Assembly (NCBI GenBank): GCA_017538195.1
Contig: JAFYJH010000040.1
Location: 1-53,526 of the forward strand
Source of the DNA: Prevotella sp.
GTDB taxonomy: Bacteria; Bacteroidota; Bacteroidia; Bacteroidales; Bacteroidaceae
DNA: 53,526 nt
Direction: 5' to 3'
The notes beneath the pieces were generated by a model. It ran no database searches and was not told where the DNA came from. It saw only the letters and a list, made by a program, of their open reading frames with translations. A program made the position numbers and the translations under genes. This document shows positions 7,927 through 16,976 of this stretch, in pieces; position 1 is the stretch's first letter; every line of letters begins with the position of its first letter.

Positions 7927-9630
7927 ATGATGCAAAAACGACTGGTTGAATGTGTCCCGAATTTCAGCGAGGGACGCAACATGGGAATCATCAAGGAGAT
8001 TACCAACGAGATTGAGAGAGTGAAAGGAGTGAGACTGCTCGACGTGGACCCGGGCGACGCGACGAACCGCACGGTGGTGACTTTCGTTGGCGAGCCGGAG
8101 GCGGTGCTCGAAGCGGCGTTTCTCGGCGTGAAGAAGGCGGGGCAACTCATCGATATGCGGCAGCACCACGGCGCACATCCGCGAATGGGTGCGACCGACG
8201 TTTGTCCGCTGATTCCCGTCAGCGGCATCACGCTCGAAGAGTGTGCTGAACTGGCTCGGAAACTGGCGAAAAGAATCGCCGAGGAAGCGAAAATTCCGTG
8301 CTATTGCTACGAGGCGGCGGCTTTCAAGCCCGAAAGACAGAATCTGGCGGTTTGCCGTGCCGGAGAATACGAGGCGCTGCCCGAAAAGTTGTCGAATCCC
8401 GAAAAAGCACCCGATTTTGGGGCGCGTCCGTATGACGAGGGCGTGGCTCGCACGGGCTGCACGGCGGTCGGCGCACGCGACTTCCTCATCGCCGTCAATT
8501 ACAACCTGAACACGACTTCCACGCGCCGTGCCAATGCCATCGCTTTCGACGTTCGCGAAAAAGGTCGTCCGAAGCGTGAGGGCGGTTCGCCCGTCGGAAA
8601 ACCGATGAAGGACGAGAACGGCGAGACGATTATGATTCCCGGCACGCTGAAAGCGACGAAGGCCATCGGTTGGTTTATCGACGAATACGGCGTTGCGCAG
8701 GTGTCGATGAACATTACGAACATCAACGTAACGCCGCTGCACGTGGCTTTCGACGAGGTTTGTCGTTGCGCACAAAATCGCGGAATCCGCGTCACGGGAA
8801 CGGAAATCGTGGGTCTGATGCCGAAGCGCACGCTCATCGATGCTGGAAAATACTTCCTCGAAAAGCAGAATCGCTCGACGGGAATCCCCGAAAACGACAT
8901 CATCAACATCGCCGTGAAGTCGATGGGATTGGACGACCTCAAGCCATTTAATCCGCGTGAGAAAGTCATCGAATACTTGCTCGAAGATGCCAATAATACG
9001 ACGAAAAAACTGGTGGATTTGACCGTGAAAGGCTTTGCCGAGGAGACTTCTCGCGAGAGTCCTGCGCCCGGCGGTGGCACGATTTCGGCGTATATGGGTG
9101 CGCTCGGTGCTGCGTTGGGAACGATGGTGGCGAACCTGTCGAGCCACAAGGCCGGTTGGGATGCGCGTTGGAACGAGTTTTCGGCGTGGGCAGACAAAGG
9201 TCAAGTGCTGATGACGGAGCTTTTGCACCTCGTCGATGAGGACACCGAGGCGTTCAACCGCATTATGGAAGCCTTCGGAATGCCGAAGAAAACCGACGAG
9301 GAAAAAGCGGCTCGCTCGGCTGCGATTCAAGCCGCAACGCTCTATGCGACGCAGGTTCCGCTGCAAACGATGAAGGCGTCGTTCAAGGCGTTCGACATTT
9401 GCCGTGCGATGGCGGAAGAGGGCAATCCGAACAGCGTTTCCGACGCTGGCGTGGGTGCTTTGGCGGCTCGTGCGGCGGTTCTTGGCGCAGGTTTGAACGT
9501 GAAAATCAATGCGGGAAGCCTCACCGACAAGGCAACGGCAGAAAAACTCATTGCCGAAGCCAACGAGCTCATCGAAAAGGCGAATGTCGAAGAAGCAGAA
9601 ATCATCAAAATTGTCGAATCGAAATTATAA
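7927..9630 (+). CDS. ftcD: Glutamate formimidoyltransferase / formimidoyl-THF cyclodeaminase
   Basis: Bifunctional enzyme of histidine breakdown. The N-terminal transferase moves the formimino group of N-formimino-L-glutamate to tetrahydrofolate; the C-terminal cyclodeaminase releases ammonia and forms methenyl-THF. Visible motifs: ECVPNFSEGRN at the start, DMRQHHGAHPRMGATDVCPL with the catalytic histidine region near residue 80, TGTEIVGLMP near the end of the transferase, and after about residue 360 the cyclodeaminase signature ESPAPGGGTISAYMGALGAA. At 567 residues it is full length. The start could be 7927 or the adjacent ATG at 7930. No clear -7 box lies in the 51 bases upstream. hutU follows after a repeat-filled gap. 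Confidence 0.95.
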   Translation: MMQKRLVECVPNFSEGRNMGIIKEITNEIERVKGVRLLDVDPGDATNRTVVTFVGEPEAVLEAAFLGVKKAGQLIDMRQHHGAHPRMGATDVCPLIPVSGITLEECAELARKLAKRIAEEAKIPCYCYEAAAFKPERQNLAVCRAGEYEALPEKLSNPEKAPDFGARPYDEGVARTGCTAVGARDFLIAVNYNLNTTSTRRANAIAFDVREKGRPKREGGSPVGKPMKDENGETIMIPGTLKATKAIGWFIDEYGVAQVSMNITNINVTPLHVAFDEVCRCAQNRGIRVTGTEIVGLMPKRTLIDAGKYFLEKQNRSTGIPENDIINIAVKSMGLDDLKPFNPREKVIEYLLEDANNTTKKLVDLTVKGFAEETSRESPAPGGGTISAYMGALGAALGTMVANLSSHKAGWDARWNEFSAWADKGQVLMTELLHLVDEDTEAFNRIMEAFGMPKKTDEEKAARSAAIQAATLYATQVPLQTMKASFKAFDICRAMAEEGNPNSVSDAGVGALAARAAVLGAGLNVKINAGSLTDKATAEKLIAEANELIEKANVEEAEIIKIVESKL

Positions 9631-9801
9631 TATAAATAGGAGTTATCGCTTCGCTTAGGAGTTAGTTCGCTGCGCTCACGAAGTTAGAAGGAGTTAGCAG
9701 TCGTCAGTATTCGCCATTGAAAAAACTATTGACTATTAACTCCTGAGGTCGCAGACCTCTTAACTCCTCTTAACTCCCTCTAACTCCAAAAAAGAAAAAA
9801 T
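9631..9801. repeat. Intergenic repeat tract with GGAGTTAG / TAACTCC units
   Basis: The ftcD-hutU gap is built almost wholly of short units: GGAGTTAG-like copies in the first half and their complements (TTAACTCCT, CTAACTCC) in the second. The arms could pair over the whole gap. A perfect hairpin GAGGTC-GCA-GACCTC lies at 9745-9759. There is no T-run, so it does not look like a standard terminator. It may be a dispersed AT-rich element that also shapes the ftcD-hutU mRNA. Confidence 0.6.
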
Positions 9802-11820
9802 ATGACCAACGAAGATTTTAGAAAAGAAATTCAACTTGGGATTCCCAATGAATTGCCCGAAATCAAGCCATACGACACGGAAATCAACCACGCACCGAAG
9901 CGCAAGGAAATTCTCAGCGAAGAGGAGAAGAAACTCGCGCTGAGGAATGCGCTGCGCTATTTCCCGAAGTCGCTTCACGCGCAACTCGCGCCCGAATTTG
10001 CCGAGGAATTGAAGAACTACGGCAGAATCTATATGTATCGCTATCGTCCGAGTTACGAGATGTACGCCCGTCCCATCGGCGAATATCCTGCGAAATGTCA
10101 GCAGGCGGCGGCGATTATGATGATGATTCAAAACAACTTGGACAAGGCTGTGGCGCAGCATCCGCACGAACTCATCACCTACGGCGGCAACGGTGCGGTG
10201 TTCCAGAACTGGACGCAATATCGGCTGACGATGAAATATCTCTCGGAAATGACCGACGAGCAGACGCTCGTGATGTATTCAGGCCATCCGCTCGGACTGT
10301 TTCCGTCGCACAAGAATGCGCCGCGTGTCGTCGTGACCAACGGAATGGTGATTCCTAACTACTCGAAACCCGACGACTGGGAACGATTCAACGCGCTGGG
10401 CGTGAGCCAATACGGTCAGATGACGGCAGGGTCGTATATGTACATCGGACCGCAGGGCATCGTCCACGGCACGACGATAACCGTTTTGAATGCGGCGCGG
10501 AAGGTAAGACCCACCCCTAACCCCTCCCGTCAGGAGGGGAATGGGCTTCTTTTTGTTACCGCAGGTCTCGGTGGAATGTCGGGCGCACAGCCGAAGGCAG
10601 CAAACATCGCAGGCGTGGTGAGCATCACGGCGGAAATCAATCCGTTGGCTGCCCGAAAACGCCACGAACAGGGCTGGGTCGATGAACTGCACGAGAATCT
10701 CGACGAACTCATCGAAGCCACGAAGAAAGCCGTTGCAGAAAATCGCGTCGTGTCGATGGCGTATGTCGGCAATGTGGTCGATTTGTGGGAACGCCTCGCC
10801 GACGAGAACATCAAAGTCGATTTGGGCAGCGACCAGACCTCGCTTCACAATCCTTGGGCAGGCGGTTACTATCCCGTCGGCTATTCTTTCGAAGAGTCGA
10901 AGCGGATGATGGCCGAAGAACCTGAGCGTTTCAAGGCGGCTGTGCAGGAATCGCTGCGCCGACAGGTGGCTGCCATCAACAAACTGACGGCCAACGGAAT
11001 GTATTTTTTCGACTACGGCAACGCTTTCCTGCTCGAAGCGAGTAGGGCAGGAGCCGACATCCTCGACGAAAAGGGCGGTTTTCGCTATCCCAGTTATGTT
11101 CAAGACATTATGGGGCCGATGTTTTTCGACTACGGCTTCGGTCCGTTCCGTTGGGTTTGCGCATCCGGCGACCCGAAAGACCTCGAAACCACCGACCGAC
11201 TCGCCGCCGAAGTGCTCGAAGACATGATGAAAACATCGCCTGCCGACATTCAAGGGCAGATGGCCGACAACATCCACTGGATTAAGGAGGCAGGCAAGAA
11301 CAAACTCGTGGTCGGTTCGCAGGCGCGGATTCTTTACGCCGATTCCGAAGGCCGCACGAAGATTGCCTTGGCGTTCAACGAGGCCATCCGTCGCGGTGAA
11401 CTTTCCGGGCCTGTTGTGCTCGGACGCGACCACCACGATGTCAGCGGCACCGACTCGCCCTTCCGCGAGACCTCGAACATCTACGACGGTTCGCAGTTTT
11501 GCGCCGATATGGCCGTGCAGAATGTCATCGGCGACTCGTTCCGCGGTGCCACGTGGGTTTCGATTCACAACGGCGGTGGAGTAGGCTGGGGTGAGGTCAT
11601 CAACGGCGGCTTCGGAATGGTTATTGACGGCAGCGAACAGGCCGACAAAAACATCCGTTTGATGCTGCTCTGGGACGTGAACAACGGCATTGCACGCCGC
11701 TCGTGGGCTCGAAACAGCGGTTCGATGGATGCAATCAAGCGAGAAATGGAACGCACTGAAGGACTGCAAGTGACGCTGCCGAATCTGGTCGATGACGACA
11801 TCATCAACCAAGCGTTTTGA
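9802..11820 (+). CDS. hutU: Urocanate hydratase
   Basis: Urocanase converts urocanate to imidazolonepropionate using bound NAD+. It has 672 residues, the longer form seen in Bacteroidetes. Motifs: TYGGNGAVFQNW, MYSGHPLGLFPS, GPQGIVHGTTITVLNAARK, FVTAGLGGMSGAQPKAA (the family signature around the NAD site), DQTSLHNPWAGGYYP and near the C-terminus WVSIHNGGGVGWGEVINGG. Residues about 235-248 (VRPTPNPSRQEGNG) are not part of the family. They are encoded by a palindromic repeat that sits in frame in the loop between ITVLNAARK and LLFVTAGLGG. The rest of the protein appears intact. hutH and hutI are not in the window. Confidence 0.95.
   Translation: MTNEDFRKEIQLGIPNELPEIKPYDTEINHAPKRKEILSEEEKKLALRNALRYFPKSLHAQLAPEFAEELKNYGRIYMYRYRPSYEMYARPIGEYPAKCQQAAAIMMMIQNNLDKAVAQHPHELITYGGNGAVFQNWTQYRLTMKYLSEMTDEQTLVMYSGHPLGLFPSHKNAPRVVVTNGMVIPNYSKPDDWERFNALGVSQYGQMTAGSYMYIGPQGIVHGTTITVLNAARKVRPTPNPSRQEGNGLLFVTAGLGGMSGAQPKAANIAGVVSITAEINPLAARKRHEQGWVDELHENLDELIEATKKAVAENRVVSMAYVGNVVDLWERLADENIKVDLGSDQTSLHNPWAGGYYPVGYSFEESKRMMAEEPERFKAAVQESLRRQVAAINKLTANGMYFFDYGNAFLLEASRAGADILDEKGGFRYPSYVQDIMGPMFFDYGFGPFRWVCASGDPKDLETTDRLAAEVLEDMMKTSPADIQGQMADNIHWIKEAGKNKLVVGSQARILYADSEGRTKIALAFNEAIRRGELSGPVVLGRDHHDVSGTDSPFRETSNIYDGSQFCADMAVQNVIGDSFRGATWVSIHNGGGVGWGEVINGGFGMVIDGSEQADKNIRLMLLWDVNNGIARRSWARNSGSMDAIKREMERTEGLQVTLPNLVDDDIINQAF
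10505..10550 (+). repeat. GC-rich palindromic repeat inserted in frame in hutU
   Basis: The stretch contains CACCCCTAACCCCTCC, a five-base loop and GGAGGGGAATGGG. The perfect 7-bp stem is CCCCTCC (10521-10527) with GGAGGGG (10533-10539). It encodes the peptide PTPNPSRQEG, the typical read-through of REP-like elements that are common in many bacterial genomes (established knowledge). It adds about 14 codons and keeps the frame. Confidence 0.75.
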
Positions 11821-11838
11821 CGAAATTTATTCCTAACG

Positions 11839-11876
11839 AAAAAGGTAAAAAAGCACTCGACTTTTTTACCTTTTTT
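11839..11876. terminator. Bidirectional terminator between hutU and secA
   Basis: Perfect 15-bp stem AAAAAGGTAAAAAAG (11839-11853), loop CACTCGA, then CTTTTTTACCTTTTT (11861-11875). It is A-rich on one arm and T-rich on the other, so it gives a hairpin plus U-run on both strands. That suits the convergent hutU and secA genes. Confidence 0.75.
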
Positions 11877-11883
11877 CAACTCC

Positions 11884-11961
11884 CAATTGTCAATTATCAA
11901 CCAACGGTCACTGACCAAAGGGGAGTAATTGCTAATTGTCAATTGTCAATTGTCAATTGTA
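11884..11961. repeat. Dispersed repeat, copy 1, with AATTGTC tandem tail
   Basis: The core CCAACGGTCACTGACC starts at 11901 and is followed by AAAGGGGAGTAATTG and several CAATTGT units. It contains the near-perfect palindrome GGTCA-C-TGACC. The same core occurs at 23946 and, inverted, at 33086-33115. It lies just past the secA stop. Confidence 0.8.
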
Positions 11962-11966
11962 AATTA

Positions 11967-14900
11967 TCACGCGACACCTCGTCCGTGACAATTCTTGAAT
12001 TTCTTGCCTGAGCCGCAAGGACACGGATCGTTGCGACCGGGCATCTTGTCCTTGACGATGGGCGTGCGGTTGATTTGCTGCGCCTGACCGCGCGTATCGG
12101 TGTGGGCGGCGGCCTCCTGATTCGGATCGACGAGTTCATTGCCGCGCTGCTCGTTGTAGCGTTGCGAACGCTGTTCGGGCGCAGCCTCGCGCACTTGCTG
12201 CTGTTCCATTTCGGGAATCTGGCCGCGTGTCAGAATCGAGGCGATGCGGTTGTTCATTTCGTTCACCATATCGTCGAACAACTTGGCACTTTCGAGTTTG
12301 AAAATCAACAGCGGGTCTTTCTGCTCATACGAGGCGTTCTGCACCGAGTGGCGCAGTTCGTCGAGTTGGCGCAGGTTCTCCTTCCAACAATCGTCGATGA
12401 TGTGCAGCATAATCGTCTTCTCGAACTCCTTGACGACCGTTTTCGCCTCGCTGTCGTAGGCTTCGCGCAGGTTGCAGGGAATGTTATAGACGCGCTTTCC
12501 GTCGGTGATGGGCACGAGGATGCGCTCGTACATCTGGCCTTGCTGCTCCTGCACTTGCTTGATGACCGGCCACGCGACGCTTTGCAGGCGGTCGGTCTTG
12601 CGCGTAAATTCGTGCATTGCGGTTTGGAATGCCTGCTCGTAGAGTTTTTCGCGTGAAGTGTTGATAAATTCCTCATTCGTAAAAGGACATTCCATCGAAA
12701 GAATTTTTAAAAATTGCTCGCGACAGCCTGCGTAGTCGTTGTTGTCGATGATGTTGATGGTGCGGTCCCAGATGATGTTGGCGATGTCCATTCCGATTCG
12801 CTCGCCCATCAGCGCGTGGCGACGCTTCTCATAAACAACCGTGCGCTGTTTGTTCATCACATCGTCGTATTCGAGCAGGTGTTTTCGCGTTCCGAAGTGG
12901 TTTTCCTCGACCTTTTTCTGGGCGCGTTCGATGTTTTTCGTAATCATTCCGCTTTCGATTCGCTCGCCTTCCTTGAAGCCGAGTCGGTCCATCACGGAAG
13001 CGATTCGCTCAGAGCCGAACAGTCGCATCAGTTTGTCTTCGAGCGATACGTAGAACACCGAACTTCCGGGGTCGCCCTGACGACCGGAACGACCGCGCAA
13101 CTGGCGATCGACACGACGGCTTTCGTGACGCTCCGTGCCGATGATCGCAAGTCCGCCGGCGGCTTTCACCTCGTCGGACAGTTTGATGTCGGTACCACGA
13201 CCGGCCATATTCGTCGCAATCGTCACCGCACCCTTGCCATTCGAGTCCTGTTGTCCGGCGAGAGCCACGATGTCGGCTTCCTTCTGGTGCAGTTTCGCGT
13301 TCAGAACCTGATGAGGAATCTTGCGCATCGACAGCATCTTCGACAGCATTTCCGAGATTTCCACCGAGGTCGTACCCACGAGGGTCGGACGACCGGCGTC
13401 GCGCATCGCCTCGATTTCGTCGATGACGGCACGATATTTCTCGCGATTCGTCTTATAGACGCGGTCTTCTTGGTCGTTGCGGATGACGGGCTTGTTCGTG
13501 GGAATCTCGACGACATCGAGTTTGTAAATATCCCAAAATTCGCCTGCCTCGGTGATGGCCGTACCCGTCATTCCGGCGAGTTTGTGGTACATTCGGAAGT
13601 AGTTTTGCAGCGTGATCGTGGCGAAAGTCTGCGTGGCGGCCTCGACCTTCACGTGCTCCTTCGCTTCGACGGCCTGATGCAGTCCGTCAGACCAGCGGCG
13701 ACCTTCCATAATACGGCCTGTCTGCTCATCGACAATCTTCACTTCGCCGTCGATCACCACGTATTCGTCGTCCTTGTTGAACATACAGTAAGCCTTGAGC
13801 AACTGGCGAATCGTGTGGACGCGCTCCGACTGCACGGCGTAGTTGTTCAGCAGGTCGTCTTTCTTATCGACGCGCTGCTCTTCGGTGAGCGAAGTGTCGG
13901 CTTCGAGATCGGAAAGTTGCGAGGTGATGTCGGGCAAGACGAAGAGGTCGCGGTCGTTCACCTGCGAGGCGAGCCACTCAGTTCCCTTGTCAGTCAGTTC
14001 GCAGGAATTGAGCTTTTCCTCGACCACGAAATAGAGCGGTTCGATGGCTTCGGGCATCCGACGGTTGTTGTTTTCCATATAGATTTCCTCCGTCTTGAGC
14101 ATACCCGACTTGATGCCTTCTTCCGACAAATATTTGATGAGCGGCTTGTTCTTCGGCAGGCATTTGTACGAGCGGAACAGCGACAGAAAACCTGCGTCGA
14201 GGGCTTCCTGACCTTCCTTTTTCTGGCCTTGCTCCATCAGCGACTGACCCTGCGAAATTTTCTGCTTCGCATCGGCGAGATATTGCGTGGCGAGGCGACG
14301 CTGCACCTCGACGAGCCGTTCCACGAGCGGCTGATATTCCTCGAACATCTGGTCGTCGCCCTTCGGCACGGGACCCGAAATAATCAGCGGTGTGCGGGCG
14401 TCATCGACCAACACCGAGTCCACCTCATCGACGATGGCGTAGTTGTGGGCGCGTTGCACGAGGTCTTGCGGCGACGAAGCCATGTTGTCGCGCAGATAGT
14501 CGAAGCCGAACTCGTTGTTCGTTCCGAAAGTGATGTCGGCATTGTAGGCGCGACGACGCTCGTCGGAATTGGGCTTGTGCTTGTCGATGCAATCGACGCT
14601 GAGGCCGTGAAATTCGTAGAGCGGTCCCATCCATTCCGAGTCGCGCTTGGCGAGATAGTCGTTCACGGTGACAACGTGGACGCCGTTGCCAGTCAGCGCG
14701 TTGAGGAACACGGGCAGCGTTGCCACGAGCGTTTTACCCTCACCCGTCGCCATTTCCGCGATTTTTCCCTGATGCAAGGCGATACCGCCGAAAAGTTGCA
14801 CATCGTAGTGAATCATCTCCCATTTCAGGTCGTTGCCGCCAGCCGTCCAATGGTTGTGGTAGATGGCTTTGTCGCCGTCGATGGTGATAAAGTCATTCGA

Positions 14901-15326
14901 CGGATTGGCCGCCAAATCGCGGTCGAAATCGGTCGCGGTTACGATGGTTTCCTCGTTTTCGGCGAAGCGACGAGCCGTTTCCTTCACGATGCTGAACGCC
15001 ACGGGCATCACTTCGTCGAGGGCTTTTTCGTAGATTTCGAGCGCCTCTTTGTCCAATTTGTCGATTTGGTTGAAAATCGCCTCGCGCTCGTCGAGCGGCG
15101 TGTCTTCGATGGTCGCCTTCAACTGTTCGATCTGCTCTTTCTGCGCCTTTGCCGACTGCTGAACATACTGCTGAATCTCCTTCGACTTGGCACGAAGTTC
15201 GTCGTTGCTGAGGGCTTCGATGGCGGGATAAGCCTCCTTGACTTTCTCGACAAGAGGCTGAATCAATCTCATATCACGTGCCGACTTGTCGCCGAACAGT
15301 GACTTCAGAAATTTGTTGAAATTCAT
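11967..15326 (-). CDS. secA: Preprotein translocase ATPase SecA
   Basis: Cytoplasmic/membrane-associated motor that drives proteins through SecYEG. It has 1119 residues, the long Bacteroidetes version with an insertion between the helicase lobes. Seen in order: N-terminal [18 protein letters not shown], Walker A region [32 protein letters not shown], the [19 protein letters not shown] segment, [48 protein letters not shown], and the C-terminal SEC-C zinc motif [14 protein letters not shown]. The start at 15326 has a leader of roughly 110 bases with tandem repeats and a small hairpin (15370-15386), downstream of a TACCTTTG promoter. Confidence 0.97.
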   Translation of the reverse strand: MNFNKFLKSLFGDKSARDMRLIQPLVEKVKEAYPAIEALSNDELRAKSKEIQQYVQQSAKAQKEQIEQLKATIEDTPLDEREAIFNQIDKLDKEALEIYEKALDEVMPVAFSIVKETARRFAENEETIVTATDFDRDLAANPSNDFITIDGDKAIYHNHWTAGGNDLKWEMIHYDVQLFGGIALHQGKIAEMATGEGKTLVATLPVFLNALTGNGVHVVTVNDYLAKRDSEWMGPLYEFHGLSVDCIDKHKPNSDERRRAYNADITFGTNNEFGFDYLRDNMASSPQDLVQRAHNYAIVDEVDSVLVDDARTPLIISGPVPKGDDQMFEEYQPLVERLVEVQRRLATQYLADAKQKISQGQSLMEQGQKKEGQEALDAGFLSLFRSYKCLPKNKPLIKYLSEEGIKSGMLKTEEIYMENNNRRMPEAIEPLYFVVEEKLNSCELTDKGTEWLASQVNDRDLFVLPDITSQLSDLEADTSLTEEQRVDKKDDLLNNYAVQSERVHTIRQLLKAYCMFNKDDEYVVIDGEVKIVDEQTGRIMEGRRWSDGLHQAVEAKEHVKVEAATQTFATITLQNYFRMYHKLAGMTGTAITEAGEFWDIYKLDVVEIPTNKPVIRNDQEDRVYKTNREKYRAVIDEIEAMRDAGRPTLVGTTSVEISEMLSKMLSMRKIPHQVLNAKLHQKEADIVALAGQQDSNGKGAVTIATNMAGRGTDIKLSDEVKAAGGLAIIGTERHESRRVDRQLRGRSGRQGDPGSSVFYVSLEDKLMRLFGSERIASVMDRLGFKEGERIESGMITKNIERAQKKVEENHFGTRKHLLEYDDVMNKQRTVVYEKRRHALMGERIGMDIANIIWDRTINIIDNNDYAGCREQFLKILSMECPFTNEEFINTSREKLYEQAFQTAMHEFTRKTDRLQSVAWPVIKQVQEQQGQMYERILVPITDGKRVYNIPCNLREAYDSEAKTVVKEFEKTIMLHIIDDCWKENLRQLDELRHSVQNASYEQKDPLLIFKLESAKLFDDMVNEMNNRIASILTRGQIPEMEQQQVREAAPEQRSQRYNEQRGNELVDPNQEAAAHTDTRGQAQQINRTPIVKDKMPGRNDPCPCGSGKKFKNCHGRGVA

Positions 15327-15439
15327 CTTGTTATTTGACTATTTTACGATTTGACTATTTTTTCGATCAGAGTTCTCAAGGAACTCCTTTTTTAACTTTT
15401 TAATTTTTAACTTTTTAACCTAATTATATAAAGCGGGTG
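15327..15439. repeat. AT-rich tandem repeats and hairpin in the secA leader
   Basis: Two copies of a TTTGACTATTTT-type unit (15337-15362), a hairpin GAGTTC-TCAAG-GAACTC (15370-15386), then repeats of TTTTTAACTTTTTAA (about 15388-15420). All would lie in the 5' untranslated part of the secA mRNA. The same kinds of unit recur at 16907-16976 and 29611-29650. Confidence 0.55.
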
Positions 15440-15447
15440 CAAAGGTA
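15440..15447 (-). promoter_or_regulatory. -7 box of secA within a conserved 19-base motif
   Basis: TACCTTTG on the minus strand. On the plus strand the surroundings read GCGGGTGCAAAGGTACGAA, identical to the sequence around the tRNA-Phe promoter at 27441-27459. No TTTG is visible at the proper upstream distance. Confidence 0.65.
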
Positions 15448-15499
15448 CGAAAATATTTCCGTACTTTTGCCTGCGTTGCTACTTTTTTAATTTTTTCCG

Positions 15500-16906
15500 T
15501 TAAAAAAGCGGCTCGGTCGAGCAAGCGTTGGGTGCTCGGATGCGGATGCTCTTGGCGATGGTCGGCGCGATGCGATCGACGGTGACGGGCGTCGAAACGC
15601 GGCTGCTCTGCGTGCCTGCGCCGTAGAAAATGATGGGGAAGGGCAGAAATCCCGACCGCGAGGTGAACGATTCGTTGGTGTCTTCGTTCTGAAGTCGCCA
15701 GCCCGGAGCCACTTCGACGATAATATCTCCGCTGAGGCTCGGATTGAAGCCGTTGCGCAGTTTCAAAATGTCGTTGTTGCCTGCCAGAAGCCGCTCCGAG
15801 GTGTAAACATCGGCGATTCCGGCGTTTTGCACGAGGAAATCCTGCGAGCGTTGCAGCAGTTCCGACATATTGATGCGTTTTTCCTCAATCAGCTTGTGGT
15901 TGAGGTACATCTGATTCGAAAAACAAGTCTCGACATAGCGTCCCTGCCCGTAGATCGCGGTCAGGAACATATTGAGCAGGTTGGCCGTGCGGTTGATGTA
16001 GAACGTGCCGGTCGGGATGCGATATTGCGAGAGGTCGCTTTCGCGCTCGTCGGCGTAGCCCGTGCTCGTCACGACGAACAACACGCGCTCGTTGCCGACG
16101 GCCTTTTCAATGCCGCCCACGAGCCGACCGAGCGAGTTGTCGAGTTGCATATAGACGCTCTCCATTTCCGTCTGCCAATCTGTCGTAATTCCGTCGGGAT
16201 TCGCCGCCGAAAGCGTCACCATCAGCATATCGCTCACCTCGTCGGCTCCCATTCCCGTTCCGCTGACGACCTTCAAGGCCATATCGACAACTTCTTCATT
16301 CGTAAGTTGTTTATTCTTATGAAGTTCTCGCGTTATGTTCGAGTTTAACTTAATCCATTCTGGTGTCGAGGCGGAGTAGTAGGTCGAGGTGCGCCATCGG
16401 TTGTTGTTCGCGTCGATCCAGAGGGCTCCGTCGGCAGCGTGTCCAGCAGACAAAATGGCAGGACTTTTCTCGGCTGCGACGCTCCAAACGATGGCGGAAC
16501 CCTGTGTGCTGACCTTCAATTCGTCGCCGACGGTCGAGGTCGTCAGGCGGTGGGGCGAGGCGAAATGCTTGGAATCATCGACGCAGAAAATCGGTCGGAG
16601 CGTGGCTCTGTCGAGCCATCGGTTGGCGATGATGCCGTGATAATAAGGCGTTGTGCCCGTGACAATCGTGCTGACCGCTGAAGCCTGATCGACGGGCGAA
16701 AACGGATAGGAAGCCGCGTCGAAAACAGTTCCTTCCTTCAGCAGTTTTCGGAAGCCCGAAGCGTTGTAGAGCGGCGTGAAAGCCTCCAAATAGTCGGTGC
16801 GCAACTGGTCGATGGTAATATTGACGACGAGCCTCGGCGCAAGTTGTATGGCCTGAACTTCCGTGCCTGTGATGAAGGCGACAATGAGGGCGAGATATTT
16901 ATTCAT
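15500..16906 (-). CDS. Alkaline-phosphatase-superfamily protein, probably catalytically dead
   Basis: Exported protein of 468 residues with a signal peptide (NKYLALIVAFITGTEVQA). The fold resembles PafA/nucleotide pyrophosphatase: LVVNITIDQLRTDYLEAF with the first metal Asp (D33), YPFSPVDQASAVSTIVTGTTPYYHGI, and later LDNSLGRLVGGIEKAVGNERVL. In active relatives the nucleophile segment ends in GHAS, later STDYxGH and TADHG bring metal ligands. Here these read DQAS, SAANPDG and TSTGYAD, so most ligands are gone. That suggests a pseudoenzyme, perhaps a structural or scaffold protein of the envelope (inference). It follows lnb by 20 bases on the same strand, so the two are probably co-transcribed. 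Confidence 0.75.
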   Translation of the reverse strand: MNKYLALIVAFITGTEVQAIQLAPRLVVNITIDQLRTDYLEAFTPLYNASGFRKLLKEGTVFDAASYPFSPVDQASAVSTIVTGTTPYYHGIIANRWLDRATLRPIFCVDDSKHFASPHRLTTSTVGDELKVSTQGSAIVWSVAAEKSPAILSAGHAADGALWIDANNNRWRTSTYYSASTPEWIKLNSNITRELHKNKQLTNEEVVDMALKVVSGTGMGADEVSDMLMVTLSAANPDGITTDWQTEMESVYMQLDNSLGRLVGGIEKAVGNERVLFVVTSTGYADERESDLSQYRIPTGTFYINRTANLLNMFLTAIYGQGRYVETCFSNQMYLNHKLIEEKRINMSELLQRSQDFLVQNAGIADVYTSERLLAGNNDILKLRNGFNPSLSGDIIVEVAPGWRLQNEDTNESFTSRSGFLPFPIIFYGAGTQSSRVSTPVTVDRIAPTIAKSIRIRAPNACSTEPLF

Positions 16907-16976
16907 TTGACGATTTTACTATTTTACTATTTGACGATTTTACTATTTGACAATTTTACGATTCGACAACTTGACG
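16907..16976. repeat. Tandem TTTGACGATTTTACTA-type repeat
   Basis: At least four degenerate copies of TTTGACGATTTTACTA between and into two genes. The copies from 16927 onward are translated as the last residues of the upstream Lnb-like protein. Related units lie in the secA leader. Confidence 0.7.

Noticed and set aside
7741..9366. Long open frame (about 540 codons) antisense to nhaD and ftcD
   Set aside because: It spans two real genes, is rich in Arg/His/Phe and has no family features.
10279..11811. Open frame antisense to hutU
   Set aside because: Shadow of hutU codon bias; no start context or domain.
12714..15302. Very long open frame (about 860 codons) on the strand opposite secA
   Set aside because: It is the complement of the secA codons in GC-rich DNA, with His/Val/Asp/Arg-rich composition and no motif. 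secA is certain.
15472..15479. TACTTTTG on the plus strand as a promoter
   Set aside because: No plus-strand gene follows; it faces the ends of two minus-strand genes. An antisense RNA cannot be excluded but nothing supports it.
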